From: Pseudomonas petrae
Lineage (GTDB): Bacteria; Pseudomonadota; Gammaproteobacteria; Pseudomonadales; Pseudomonadaceae
Direction of reading: 5' to 3'
NCBI RefSeq assembly: GCF_021728295.1
Contig: NZ_JAKJXE010000005.1
Location: forward strand, 124,001 to 188,000
DNA: 64,000 nt
The translations under genes were made by a program, and so were the position numbers. Shown here piece after piece: positions 8,184 to 17,324 of this stretch. Position 1 is the first letter of the stretch, and each line of letters begins with the position of its first letter. The notes below the pieces were generated by a model, which saw nothing but the letters and a program-made list of their open reading frames with translations, searched no databases and was not told the origin of the DNA.

Positions 8184-9397
8184 CCCAGCAGGCCGTCCGC
8201 CTGCAGCAAGCCCTCCAGGCACTGCTCATGAATGCCGTAGAACACTTTCAGCTCCTGGATCTTCGCCAGCAGTTCAGCGGGATTCGCCGGGACGGCGCGC
8301 TTGACCGCCAGAATCATCTTGTTCTTGTTGGTGTGCTCCAGCGAGATGAACTCGAAGACCTTGGTTTCATAACCGCAGGCCTCCAGCAGCAATGCGCGCA
8401 AGGCATCGGTGACCATTTCGGCCTGCTGGCCCATGTGCAAACCGTATTGCAGCATGGGCTTGAGCAGCGTCGGGCTCTGGATCTGCAGGCGGATCTGTTT
8501 GTGGCAGCACGGCGAGCACATGATGATCGAGGCGCCCGAGCGGATGCCGGTGTGAATCGCGTAGTCGGTGGCGATGTCGCAGGCGTGCAAGGCGATCATC
8601 ACGTCCAGTTCGCTGGGCGCCACCGAACGCACGTCACCGCACTTGAACACCAGACCCGGATGCTCCAGCCGCGCGGCGGCGTTGTTGCAGAGCGTGACCA
8701 TGTCCTCGCGCAACTCGACGCCGGTCACATTGCCTTCGGTCTGCAAGGTGTTGCGCAGGTAATCGTGAATGGCGAAAGTCAAATAGCCCTTACCCGAACC
8801 GAAATCCGCAACCGTGACCGGCGCGTCCAGCCTGATCGGTGAGGTCGCCAGCGCGTGGGAAAACACCTCGATGAACTTGTTGATCTGCTTCCACTTGCGC
8901 GACATCGCCGGGATCAGCTCGTGTTGCTTGTTGGTCACGCCCAAATCGGTCAGGAATGGCCGGCTCAGTTCCAGATAACGCTTCTTCTCGCGGTCATGCT
9001 CGGCGGTCGGGGCTTCGCGTTCCTGCTGGGCCTTGTTGCGGAACAGCGTGCTCTTGCCCTTCTTGCTGAACTCCAGCTGCACTTCATCGGTGAGCGAAAG
9101 CAGATGAGCGTTCTTGAAGGACTCAGGCAGCAGGCTGGCAATCAGCGCCTGCGCCTCGGCGAGGGGGTGATTTTTGGTGATGTCGCGGGTCTTGTAGCGA
9201 TACACGAAGGACAGACACGGCTGATCCTTGACCGTGACGGGCTTGATGATGACCCGCTGCAACTCCGCTTCACTTCCGACGTACTTGGCCAGCACCAGTT
9301 TGATCAGCGAATTTTGCGTCAGGCAGGTGTCCAGCAAACTCAGGAACTGAGCGCGGTGGTCCTGCGCAGGAACGGTGGCGGGTGCGGTAACGGACAT
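8180..9397 (-). CDS. Class I SAM-dependent methyltransferase (Methyltransf_32-like)
   Basis: A 405-residue cytoplasmic protein. The N-terminal half (about 1-170) lacks recognisable motifs. The C-terminal half carries a Rossmann methyltransferase: SAM-binding VADFGSGKGYLTFA near 196-209, acidic GVELREDM, and IALHACDIATD, the block typical of the Methyltransf_32/METTL25-like group, then SPCCHKQ. The substrate (RNA or protein) is unknown. The CC in SPCCHKQ is also characteristic of this group. It is monocistronic and converges with the DMT transporter. Confidence 0.75.
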   Translation of the reverse strand: MSVTAPATVPAQDHRAQFLSLLDTCLTQNSLIKLVLAKYVGSEAELQRVIIKPVTVKDQPCLSFVYRYKTRDITKNHPLAEAQALIASLLPESFKNAHLLSLTDEVQLEFSKKGKSTLFRNKAQQEREAPTAEHDREKKRYLELSRPFLTDLGVTNKQHELIPAMSRKWKQINKFIEVFSHALATSPIRLDAPVTVADFGSGKGYLTFAIHDYLRNTLQTEGNVTGVELREDMVTLCNNAAARLEHPGLVFKCGDVRSVAPSELDVMIALHACDIATDYAIHTGIRSGASIIMCSPCCHKQIRLQIQSPTLLKPMLQYGLHMGQQAEMVTDALRALLLEACGYETKVFEFISLEHTNKNKMILAVKRAVPANPAELLAKIQELKVFYGIHEQCLEGLLQADGLLG

Positions 9398-9464
9398 CGG
9401 AAAGCGCCTCGGGAGCGGAAATGCGAGGCGCTATTTTAGGCGGGTCGTAAGCAGTAGGTGCAAT

Positions 9465-9540
9465 TAAATGACGCGGAGCGTCGGAAGAGGCATTCCTACG
9501 CGGAGCGCGGGAACGATCATATCGGCAGGCGTGAGGCCGC
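9465..9540. repeat. Short Pseudomonas-type intergenic repeat
   Basis: GACGCGGAGCGTC followed by CCTACGCGGAGCGCGGGAACG resembles the scattered GCATTCCCACG-type intergenic repeat of pseudomonads. It is a single copy here, so the call rests on recall. Confidence 0.4.
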
Positions 9541-9541
9541 C

Positions 9542-10159
9542 CTACCCCAGCACCACCAACCGATTCGGTAACTCATTGCGCGCCTCGGTCACAGGGACGT
9601 GCTCGCTCAGCACGTCGCCGCACGAACGGACACACCCTACAAACCCTTCCAGAATCCGGCCGTCCTTCACCTGACGGGTGAAGGTCTCGACCATCCCGCG
9701 CCAGACTTCGTTGTCCACACGCCGGGCGATGCCGTCGTCGACGATGATCTCGACGTAACGCTCGGCCTCGCTGACAAAAATCAGCACGCCGGTGCCATTG
9801 GCGGTGGCATGGAGATTCTGTTCGAGAAACTGCCGACGAGCGAGATTGCCCGCCCTCCAGTGGCGCACGCGAACAGGCACCAGCCGCGTGGTGATGCCGG
9901 GCAACCGGCACACCAGCGCCACCATGATGAACGTGACGACCTGCACCAGCAGCAGATGATTGGCACTGAGCCAGCCGGTCAGCAGGTTGATCAGCCCCGG
10001 CACGAGCAGCGCGATGACCCCGGCCCAGATCAGCGGCACGTAGGTGTAGTCGTCGGCACTGGTCGCCAGCACCGTCACCAGCTCCGCGTCGGTCTGACGC
10101 TCGACGCTCTCGATGGCGTGGGCCACCTGTTGCTGTTCGTCTTTATTGAGCAATGTCAT
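9542..10159 (-). CDS. TPM-domain membrane protein
   Basis: Third gene of the lemA operon, 205 residues. The N-terminus is cytoplasmic-like (LNKDEQQQVAHAIESVERQTDAELVTVLA), then two hydrophobic segments (about 40-60 and 68-88). The TPM domain follows, recognisable by TGVLIFVSEAERYVEIIVDDGIARRV. TPM proteins are linked to envelope quality control and, in some lineages, photosystem repair; the biochemical role here is unknown. It lies 27 bases after the preceding TPM gene. Confidence 0.75.
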   Translation of the reverse strand: MTLLNKDEQQQVAHAIESVERQTDAELVTVLATSADDYTYVPLIWAGVIALLVPGLINLLTGWLSANHLLLVQVVTFIMVALVCRLPGITTRLVPVRVRHWRAGNLARRQFLEQNLHATANGTGVLIFVSEAERYVEIIVDDGIARRVDNEVWRGMVETFTRQVKDGRILEGFVGCVRSCGDVLSEHVPVTEARNELPNRLVVLG

Positions 10160-10186
10160 GCAAGCAAACCCTTCCTGAGCGAACGA

Positions 10187-10969
10187 CTACCAGCCACCGG
10201 AGGCACCGCCCCCGCCAAATCCACCACCGCCACCGCGCATACCGCCCGAGCCCGAACCACCTGAGCCGCCTGAGCCGCCCAAGCCGCCGGAACCGAAACC
10301 GCCGAAGCCTCCGCCGCTCCCGGAGCCGATGGACCTGCCTCGCCCGGAACGTGCGCTGATGTAACTGATGACCACGAACAACACCAGAAACAGCAGTGTC
10401 ACTCTCCAGTCGACGCCTTCGTCCTCGCTCGCCGCAGTGCTGCCGGTGGCGCCGACCGCGGGCTCGGCAAGAGGATCGCCGCCGAGCACCTGGACCATCG
10501 CCTCGGCACCTTTGGTAATACCGCCGACAAAATCGCCCTGCCGGAAGGCCGGGGTGATGATCTGGTTGATGATCACCGATGACTGCGCATCGGTCAGACG
10601 ATCTTCAAGGCCGTAACCCACTTCGATGCGCACCTTGCGCTCGTCCCGGGCGACCACCAACAGGGCGCCGTTGTCCTTGCCCTTCTGGCCGATGCCCCAG
10701 TGACGACCCAACTGATAGCCGTAGTCCTCAATGGTCGAGCCCTGCAGGTCCGGCAAGGTGACCACTACCACTTGCTCGGTGGTCAGCTCTTCGTGGGCGC
10801 GCAGCATCTGTTCAAGATGCTCTTTGCTCGGGCCATCGATCATCCCGGCGGTGTCGACGACACGCCCGGTCAGCGGCGCAAACGTGAGGTCGGCTTGCGC
10901 CCACTGGGCAAACACACCCACCGACATCGCCAGAAACGCGACCAGCACTCCCCGCCGCGCGCGTCCCAT
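10187..10969 (-). CDS. YgcG-type TPM protein with Gly-rich tail
   Basis: A 260-residue exported protein. The signal sequence (VLVAFLAMSVGVFAQWAQA, cleavage near residue 26) is followed by a TPM domain at about 27-160: DTAGMIDGPSKEHLEQMLRAHEE, then TEQVVVVTLPDLQGSTIEDYG, and DNGALLVVARDERKVRIEVGYGLE. One TM helix (TLLFLVLFVVISYI) follows, and the last 50 residues are almost only Gly/Ser, ending in GGGASGGW. This is the usual YgcG architecture. Its ATG overlaps the lemA stop by one base (TGATG), indicating translational coupling. LemA and TPM proteins are commonly co-encoded. Confidence 0.85.
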   Translation of the reverse strand: MGRARRGVLVAFLAMSVGVFAQWAQADLTFAPLTGRVVDTAGMIDGPSKEHLEQMLRAHEELTTEQVVVVTLPDLQGSTIEDYGYQLGRHWGIGQKGKDNGALLVVARDERKVRIEVGYGLEDRLTDAQSSVIINQIITPAFRQGDFVGGITKGAEAMVQVLGGDPLAEPAVGATGSTAASEDEGVDWRVTLLFLVLFVVISYISARSGRGRSIGSGSGGGFGGFGSGGLGGSGGSGGSGSGGMRGGGGGFGGGGASGGW

Positions 10970-11619
10970 CAGAACTTCACTTGGGGCGCTTTGTCAGCGT
11001 CAGCGGCAGTGGCTTCGAAGTTCGGACGCACCGGCAGATCGCTGTACATCACTGAATGCCACAGACGGCCCGGGAAGGTGCGGATCTCGGTGTTGTAACG
11101 CTCGACCGCCGTGATGAAGTCGCGACGCGCCACCGCAATGCGGTTTTCCGTGCCTTCAAGCTGGGATTGCAGCGCGAGGAAGTTCTGGTTGGATTTCAGG
11201 TCCGGATAGCGCTCCGAGACCACCATCAAACGGCTCAGTGCGCCGGTCAGCTGACCTTGTGCATCCTGGAATTGCTTGAGTTTGGCCGGATCGTTCAGGG
11301 TGCTGGCATCCACCTGAATGGACGTCGCCTTGGCCCGCGCTTCGATAACGGCGGTCAGGGTGTCCTGCTCTTGCCTGGCGTAGCCCTTCACCGTTTCCAC
11401 GAGGTTGGGGATCAGGTCGGCGCGGCGCTGATACTGGTTCTGCACCTGGGCCCAGGCGGCCTTGACCTGCTCGTCGTAGGTCGGAATGTTGTTGATCCCG
11501 CAGCCGGACAACAGGGTCGTCAGTAGCATCATCAACGCCAGTGACAATTTGTAACGACTGCCCCGGCTGTGGTCGTAATGCGCTGTTTGCATGGCGTGCG
11601 TGCTCCCTGTGCTCATCAA
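10969..11619 (-). CDS. lemA: LemA family lipoprotein
   Basis: A LemA-fold protein of 216 residues, probably lipid-anchored: a hydrophobic stretch ends in a lipobox LLSGC near residue 40, followed by the family hallmark IPTYDEQVKAAWAQVQNQYQRR and LIPNLVETVKGYA. Two long antiparallel helices follow (coiled-coil-like Q/L/E-rich). The start could be ATG 11619 or the in-frame ATG at 11592; the second gives a more usual N-terminal extension before the lipobox. First gene of a lemA-TPM-TPM operon. This is not the GacS kinase once called LemA. Confidence 0.85.
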   Translation of the reverse strand: MMSTGSTHAMQTAHYDHSRGSRYKLSLALMMLLTTLLSGCGINNIPTYDEQVKAAWAQVQNQYQRRADLIPNLVETVKGYARQEQDTLTAVIEARAKATSIQVDASTLNDPAKLKQFQDAQGQLTGALSRLMVVSERYPDLKSNQNFLALQSQLEGTENRIAVARRDFITAVERYNTEIRTFPGRLWHSVMYSDLPVRPNFEATAADADKAPQVKF

Positions 11620-11873
11620 TAGTTAGTCCTGTCAGTCATGACTTTAGCCAAACCGGACGATCCCCGGCATAATCCCGCCCCATCGAGTTGTCAGGGCTCT
11701 GGATTGCCGGGGCACAATCAGATAAAACTCGTTGCGCTACTGATGCTCATATGAGGCAGGAGTTCAGCGACGTTGCCGTCCTGACGACAATAAAAACCAA
11801 AGGTTCGACACCTATAACAATGGCTGACCGGTATTACGCGCGAGTTGCCGGCAACGCCTTGAGAAAACCATTC

Positions 11874-14171
11874 ATGAATAAGCTGTGTTTACTGAGTCTC
11901 GTCATCGGCCTGGTCAGTCAGTCCGCCTGGGCTGAAAACGCCACCTCTGGCGTCGGCAGCGCTTCCACGCTGCAAGCCAAGAATGCATTCATCGCCAACC
12001 TGATGAAGCAAATGACCCTCGACGAGAAGATCGGTCAACTGCGCCTGATCAGCATCGGTCCGGAGATGCCCAAGCCGGAAATTCTCAAGGAAATCACCGC
12101 AGGCCGCATTGGTGGCACGTTCAACTCCGTGGTGCTGCCGGACAACCGCGCCATGCAGGACGCCGCCGGGCACAGCCGCAACAAGATCCCGATGTTCTTC
12201 GCCTACGACGTCGTCCACGGCCAGCGCACCGTATTCCCGATCAGCCTGGGTCTTGCTTCGACCTGGGACATGAACGCCATCACCCGCACCGGTCGCGTGT
12301 CGGCGATCGAAGCAGCGGCCGACGGCGTGGACATGACCTTCGCCCCCATGGTCGACATCACCCGCGACGCACGCTGGGGCCGCAGCTCCGAAGGCTTCGG
12401 CGAGGACACGTATCTGGTGTCGCGTATCTCCGCCACCATGACCCGCGCATTTCAGGGCACCAGCATGCAGGCGCCCAACAGCATCATGGCGGTGGTCAAA
12501 CACTTCGCGCTGTATGGCGCGGTCGAAGGCGGTCGCGATTACAACACCGTCGACATGAGCCCGGTGCGCATGCAGCAGGACTACCTGCCGCCTTATCGCG
12601 CCTCCATTGATGCCGGCGCAGGCGGCGTGATGATCGCGCTCAACTCGATCAACGGCGTGCCTTCCACGGCCAACGCCTGGCTGCTGCAGGATGTCTTGCG
12701 CAGGGATTGGGGTTTCAAGGGCGTGACCGTGAGCGACCACGGCGCGATCAAGGAGCTGATCGACCACGGCGTGGCCAAGGACTTCCGCGAAGCCGCCAAG
12801 CTGGCGATCAAGGCCGGTGTCGACCTGAGCATGAACGACAAAGCCTACGGCGAAGAACTGCCAGGGCTGGTAAAGAGCGGCGAAGTGTCGGAGAAAGAAG
12901 TCGACAATGCCGTGCGTGAAGTGCTCGGCGCCAAGTGGGAAATGGGCCTGTTCGCCAACCCGAACCTGCGCATCGGCGCGGCAGTGGATGACCCGGCCGA
13001 CCGTAACGCGGAAAACCGTTTGCACCGTGCCGAAGCCCGCGATGTTGCGCGCAAGAGCATCGTGCTGCTGAAGAACCAGAACGACACCCTGCCGCTGAAG
13101 AAGCAAGGCACCATCGCCGTGATCGGTCCGTTGGCCAAAAGCTCGCTGGACATGATGGGCAGTTGGTCGGCGGCCGGTCTGGCGCGTCAGACCGTCAACG
13201 CCTACGACGGCATTGCGGCGGCGGTCGGCGACAAGGCCAAGCTGGTTTATGCGCTGGGCTCCAACGTCACCGACAATCAGCACGCCATCACTTACCTGAA
13301 CAAGATGGACGACCAGATCGCCATCGACCCGCGTCCCGAGCAGGAGATGATCGACGAAGCCGTCAAGGCCGCGCAGCAGGCAGACGTGGTGGTGGCAGTG
13401 GTCGGTGAGTCGCGCAACATGTCCCACGAAGCGGCGAGCCGTGTCGACCTGGTGATCCCGGGCCGTCAACGGGACCTGATCCGCGCGCTCAAAGCCACGG
13501 GCAAACCGTTGGTGCTGGTGCTGATGAACGGCCGGCCGCTGGCACTGGGCGAAGAAAACCAGCTGGCCGACGCCATGGTGGAAAGCTGGTTCCTGGGCAC
13601 CGAGGGCGGCAATGCCCTGGCTGACGTGCTGTTCGGCGACTACAACCCGTCCGGCAAACTGCCGATGACCTTCCCGCGTTCCGTGGGCCAGGTGCCGGCC
13701 TACTACAACCACCTGAACACCGGTCGCCCGTATCGCCCGAACGATTCGAACTACACCTCGAACTACTTCGAAGAGCCGACCAGCCCGCTGTTCCCGTTCG
13801 GTTATGGCCTGAGCTACACGCAGTTCAGCGTTTCGGACATCACCCTGTCGATCAACAAGATGACCCGCAAGGACAAGCTGACCGCCAGCGTCATGGTCAA
13901 GAACACCGGCAAGGTCGCGGGTGAAACCGTGGTCCAGCTGTACCTGCGCGACGTCGCCGCATCGATCAGCCGTCCGGTCAAAGAGCTGAAGAACTTCCAG
14001 AAGGTCATGCTGAACCCCGGCGAAGAAAAATCCGTGAGCTTCACCCTGACCGAAGAAGACCTGAAGTTCTTCAACCCGTCGCTGAAGTACGCGGCGGAGG
14101 CCGGCGAGTTCAAGCTGATGATCGGCCTGGATTCGGAGAACCTAAAAGAGACCACGTTCAATTTGTTGTAA
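11874..14171 (+). CDS. bglX: Periplasmic beta-glucosidase BglX (GH3)
   Basis: Hydrolyses beta-linked glucosides in the periplasm. The 765-residue product matches E. coli BglX in length. Signal peptide residues 1-20 (cleavage after AWA). The GH3 (beta/alpha)8 domain covers about 40-380 with the nucleophile Asp288 in KGVTVSDHGA and the substrate-binding KHFALYG. The GH3 C-terminal sandwich (about 400-640) and an Fn3-like domain (VKNTGKVAGETVVQLYLRD) follow. ATG 11874 is preferred over upstream in-frame starts (from 11688) because the signal peptide begins there; its Shine-Dalgarno is weak. The 254-base upstream gap to divergent lemA shows no clear promoter. It is followed 48 bases later by the sensor kinase. 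Confidence 0.93.
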   Translation: MNKLCLLSLVIGLVSQSAWAENATSGVGSASTLQAKNAFIANLMKQMTLDEKIGQLRLISIGPEMPKPEILKEITAGRIGGTFNSVVLPDNRAMQDAAGHSRNKIPMFFAYDVVHGQRTVFPISLGLASTWDMNAITRTGRVSAIEAAADGVDMTFAPMVDITRDARWGRSSEGFGEDTYLVSRISATMTRAFQGTSMQAPNSIMAVVKHFALYGAVEGGRDYNTVDMSPVRMQQDYLPPYRASIDAGAGGVMIALNSINGVPSTANAWLLQDVLRRDWGFKGVTVSDHGAIKELIDHGVAKDFREAAKLAIKAGVDLSMNDKAYGEELPGLVKSGEVSEKEVDNAVREVLGAKWEMGLFANPNLRIGAAVDDPADRNAENRLHRAEARDVARKSIVLLKNQNDTLPLKKQGTIAVIGPLAKSSLDMMGSWSAAGLARQTVNAYDGIAAAVGDKAKLVYALGSNVTDNQHAITYLNKMDDQIAIDPRPEQEMIDEAVKAAQQADVVVAVVGESRNMSHEAASRVDLVIPGRQRDLIRALKATGKPLVLVLMNGRPLALGEENQLADAMVESWFLGTEGGNALADVLFGDYNPSGKLPMTFPRSVGQVPAYYNHLNTGRPYRPNDSNYTSNYFEEPTSPLFPFGYGLSYTQFSVSDITLSINKMTRKDKLTASVMVKNTGKVAGETVVQLYLRDVAASISRPVKELKNFQKVMLNPGEEKSVSFTLTEEDLKFFNPSLKYAAEAGEFKLMIGLDSENLKETTFNLL

Positions 14172-14219
14172 GGCAGGCATCCGGGGCCACGCGCCAGCCA
14201 CTGAAAGGAGGTCATGCCC

Positions 14220-15977
14220 ATGCCCCGTTCCGTCCGCCTTGCGCTCTACGTGTTGCTGATCCTCGCCGGTGCCGTCATCGTGGCGACGCTGGCGATGCAT
14301 CAGGCTCAGCGGCATGCCCTTGAAGACGACGCTGAACGTTCCAGGGATCGGCTGGCACTCTACGCCAACACGTTGCAAACCCTGATCGAGCGCTACCGGG
14401 CACTGCCGGCTGTTCTGGCCCTTGATCCGCAACTGCGGGCGGCGCTGAGCGGACCGGTCAGCGCCGGCACCACCCAGGCGCTCAATCTCAAACTGGAGCA
14501 GATCAACGGCGCTGCCCAGTCCTCCACCCTCGAACTGCTCGACCGCAACGGCCTTGCCGTCGGCGCCAGCAACTGGCGTCTGCCGAGCAGCTATGTAGGC
14601 CACAACTACGGCTTCCGTCCCTACTTCACACAAACCCGCGCCACCGGTGTCGGGCGCTTTTATGCCGTCGGCGTGACCAGCGGCATCCCGGGTTATTTCC
14701 TGTCGAACGCGGTGCGCGACGAGGCCGGGCAGTTCATCGGTGCGATGGTGGTCAAGCTCGAGTTTCCGGACCTGGAACACACCTGGGCGCAAAGCGATGA
14801 TCTGCTGCTGGTCAGCGACGCCAAGGGCATCGTCTTCATCGCCAATCAGCCGGGCTGGCGCTATCGGGCCCTGCGCCTTCTAACCGAGCAAGACCGCGCC
14901 GAACTGGCCAGCACGCGTCAGTACGACAAGCAGCCGCTGACGCCCTTGCATCAGACGCCGCTGCGTACGTTCGGCGAGAATAGCCAGCTCAGCCGCGTCG
15001 ACGCCCCCAACGAGCAAGCCGATTTTTTGTGGCAGTCGATGCCCTTGCCGACCGAGGACTGGACCTTGCACCTGCTGCGTAAACCCCAGCCTGCCAGTGA
15101 AGACGTGCGCAATGCCGGTCTGGCGGCGGCAGGTATCTGGCTGACGCTGGTGTTCCTCGGGCTGTTTCTGTATCAGCGCTGGCGACTTGGCCGCATGCGC
15201 CAGCGCAGTCGCGAAGAGCTTGAGCGCTTGGTCGAAGAACGCACGCGAGACCTGCAAACCGCGCAGGACGGTCTGGTGCAGTCGACCAAGCTCGCGGCTC
15301 TCGGGCAGATGTCCGCCGCCCTCGCCCACGAAATCAACCAGCCACTGACGGCGCAGCGCATGCAACTCGCCACCCTGCGTCTATTGCTGGAGCATGGCCG
15401 TGTTGACGATGCGTACAAGGCGTTGAGCCTGCTCGATCAGCAATTGACGCGGATGGCCGCGCTCACTGGCCACCTGAAAACCTTCGCCCGCAAAAGCCCC
15501 AGCGGCCTGCGCGAGCGCCTCGATCTGGCCACCGTGGTCGACCAGGCGCTGCTGTTGCTGGACGCACGGATTCGGGAAGAGCGCGTCAACTGTGTGCTCG
15601 ACCTGACGCGTCCGGCCTGGGTGCGCGGCGACGCGATTCGGCTGGAACAGGTGCTGATCAACCTGATGCGCAACGCCTTGGACGCGATGGGCGACAAACC
15701 GCTCAAGCGTCTGGAAATCCGCATCGACGCAACCGGCGAGCACTGGTGCATTTCCGTCATCGACAGTGGCGGCGGAATTGCCGAAGAACATCTGGTCAAC
15801 GTCTTCGATCCGTTTTTCACCACCAAACCGGTGGGCGATGGCCTGGGCCTGGGGCTCGCGGTTTCGTTTGCCATCGTGCATGAACTGGGCGGCCGGCTCA
15901 GCGCCGAAAACGTCAATAACGGCGCGCGGTTTTTCTTCTGTCTGACCAAGGCCCCGGAGGCCGAAGCCCCATGCTGA
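14220..15977 (+). CDS. mifS: DctB/MifS-type sensor histidine kinase
   Basis: Membrane sensor kinase of 585 residues. TM1 is about residues 6-27 and TM2 about 300-320 (IWLTLVFLGLFLY); the loop between them is a large periplasmic Cache-like ligand domain containing the double-PDC pattern NYGFRPYF and GVTSGIPGYF. The cytoplasmic part has a short coiled coil (RLVEERTRDLQTAQ), HisKA with phospho-acceptor His in AALAHEINQPL, then N (LMRNALDAM), G1 (DSGGGI), F (FDPFFTTK) and G2 (GLGLGLAV) boxes. AGGAGG at 14206-14211 spaces 8 bases to ATG 14220, so I prefer it to ATG 14214. The symbol is inferred from context with kgtP; DctB is the alternative paralogue. Confidence 0.75.
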   Translation: MPRSVRLALYVLLILAGAVIVATLAMHQAQRHALEDDAERSRDRLALYANTLQTLIERYRALPAVLALDPQLRAALSGPVSAGTTQALNLKLEQINGAAQSSTLELLDRNGLAVGASNWRLPSSYVGHNYGFRPYFTQTRATGVGRFYAVGVTSGIPGYFLSNAVRDEAGQFIGAMVVKLEFPDLEHTWAQSDDLLLVSDAKGIVFIANQPGWRYRALRLLTEQDRAELASTRQYDKQPLTPLHQTPLRTFGENSQLSRVDAPNEQADFLWQSMPLPTEDWTLHLLRKPQPASEDVRNAGLAAAGIWLTLVFLGLFLYQRWRLGRMRQRSREELERLVEERTRDLQTAQDGLVQSTKLAALGQMSAALAHEINQPLTAQRMQLATLRLLLEHGRVDDAYKALSLLDQQLTRMAALTGHLKTFARKSPSGLRERLDLATVVDQALLLLDARIREERVNCVLDLTRPAWVRGDAIRLEQVLINLMRNALDAMGDKPLKRLEIRIDATGEHWCISVIDSGGGIAEEHLVNVFDPFFTTKPVGDGLGLGLAVSFAIVHELGGRLSAENVNNGARFFFCLTKAPEAEAPC

Positions 15978-17317
15978 ACTCGGTAATTGTGGTGGATGAC
16001 GAGGCGCCCATTCGGGAAGCGGTGGAGCAATGGCTGACGCTGTCCGGGTTCGAGGTGCGCCTGTTCAGCCGTGCCGAGGAATGCCTGGCGCAGGTGCCTG
16101 AGCACTTTCCCGGCGTGATCCTCAGCGATGTACGCATGCCCGGCATGGATGGTTTGCAGTTGTTGGCCGAGTTGCAGCAGCGGGACCGTGATTTGCCGGT
16201 GATCTTGCTGACCGGCCACGGCGACGTGCCGATGGCCGTGGACGCCATGCGCGACGGCGCCTATGACTTTCTCGAGAAGCCGTTCACCCCGGAGACGCTG
16301 CTCGGCAGTTTGCGGCGGGCATTGGAAAAGCGCGCGCTGGTGCTGGAAAACCGCGCCCTGCATGAGCAGGCGGACAACCGCTCACGCCTTGATACAACGC
16401 TGCTGGGTATGTCGCCGACGATGCAGACATTGCGGCGGCAGGTCCTGGACCTCTCACAACTGCCGGTCAACGTGCTGATTCGCGGCGAGACCGGCAGCGG
16501 CAAGGAAATGGTCGCGCGTTGCCTGCATGACTTTGGTCCGCGAGCCAACAAACCCTTCGTGGCGGTCAACTGCGCGGCGATCCCGGAGCAGCTGTTCGAA
16601 GCCGAGCTGTTTGGCCACGAAAGCGGCGCGTTCACCGGCGCCCAGGGCAAGCGAATCGGCAAACTGGAGTATGCCCACGGCGGCACGGTGTTTCTCGACG
16701 AGATCGAGAGCATGCCGCTGGCGCAGCAGGTCAAATTACTGCGGGTGATTCAGGAACGGCGGATCGAACGACTGGGCTCAAACCAGAGCATCGATATTGA
16801 TTTGCGCATCATTGCCGCGACCAAGCCCGATCTGCTGGACGAAGCCAGGGCCGGGCGTTTTCGCGAAGACCTGGCGTATCGGCTGAACATCGCCGAACTG
16901 CGCCTGCCACCGCTGCGTGAACGGCGAGAAGACATCCCGATGCTGTTCAGCCATTTCTCGCGGAATGCGGCTGATCGCCTCGGCCGTAGCGCGCCGGTGT
17001 TGAGCGGTGAACAACTGAGTCAGCTGCTCAGCCACGACTGGCCGGGGAACGTGCGCGAGCTGGCGAATGCGGCCGAGCGCCAGGTACTGGGGCTGGACGG
17101 TCCGGCTGCTGAAGGCATCCCGGTGGGGCAGTCGCTGGTGGCGCAGCAAGAAACGTTCGAAGCGCATTGCATTCGCTCGGCGCTGAGACGGCACCGGGGC
17201 GACATCAAAGCGGTCATGCACGAACTGCAACTGCCCCGCCGCACGCTGAATGAAAAGATGCAGCGACATGGGTTGGTGCGCGAGGACTTCCTGATCGAAG
17301 GTAATGCGCAGATCTGA
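15971..17317 (+). CDS. mifR: Sigma-54-dependent response regulator, MifR/DctD type
   Basis: Phospho-activated enhancer-binding protein of 448 residues. The receiver domain (about 1-120) has the acidic pair VDDE, phospho-Asp in LSDVRMPG, Thr in LLTGH and Lys in EKPF. The AAA+ domain (about 140-370) has Walker A GETGSGKE, an intact GAFTGA loop (sigma-54 contact), Walker B GGTVFLDEIE and sensor residues. The C-terminal Fis-type helix-turn-helix is RRHRGDIKAVMHELQLPRRTLNEKM. The start overlaps the kinase stop by 7 bases, implying coupled translation. A sigma-54 promoter stands upstream of the next gene, kgtP, so the pair probably controls alpha-ketoglutarate or C4-dicarboxylate uptake. Confidence 0.82.
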   Translation: MLNSVIVVDDEAPIREAVEQWLTLSGFEVRLFSRAEECLAQVPEHFPGVILSDVRMPGMDGLQLLAELQQRDRDLPVILLTGHGDVPMAVDAMRDGAYDFLEKPFTPETLLGSLRRALEKRALVLENRALHEQADNRSRLDTTLLGMSPTMQTLRRQVLDLSQLPVNVLIRGETGSGKEMVARCLHDFGPRANKPFVAVNCAAIPEQLFEAELFGHESGAFTGAQGKRIGKLEYAHGGTVFLDEIESMPLAQQVKLLRVIQERRIERLGSNQSIDIDLRIIAATKPDLLDEARAGRFREDLAYRLNIAELRLPPLRERREDIPMLFSHFSRNAADRLGRSAPVLSGEQLSQLLSHDWPGNVRELANAAERQVLGLDGPAAEGIPVGQSLVAQQETFEAHCIRSALRRHRGDIKAVMHELQLPRRTLNEKMQRHGLVREDFLIEGNAQI

Positions 17318-17324
17318 TCTGAGC

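Noticed and set aside
11889-13712. A 607-residue open frame on the minus strand inside bglX
   Set aside because: It is the antisense shadow of a clear GH3 enzyme with signal peptide and catalytic Asp; its composition (His/Val/Arg/Gly-rich) is typical of such shadows in high-GC DNA.
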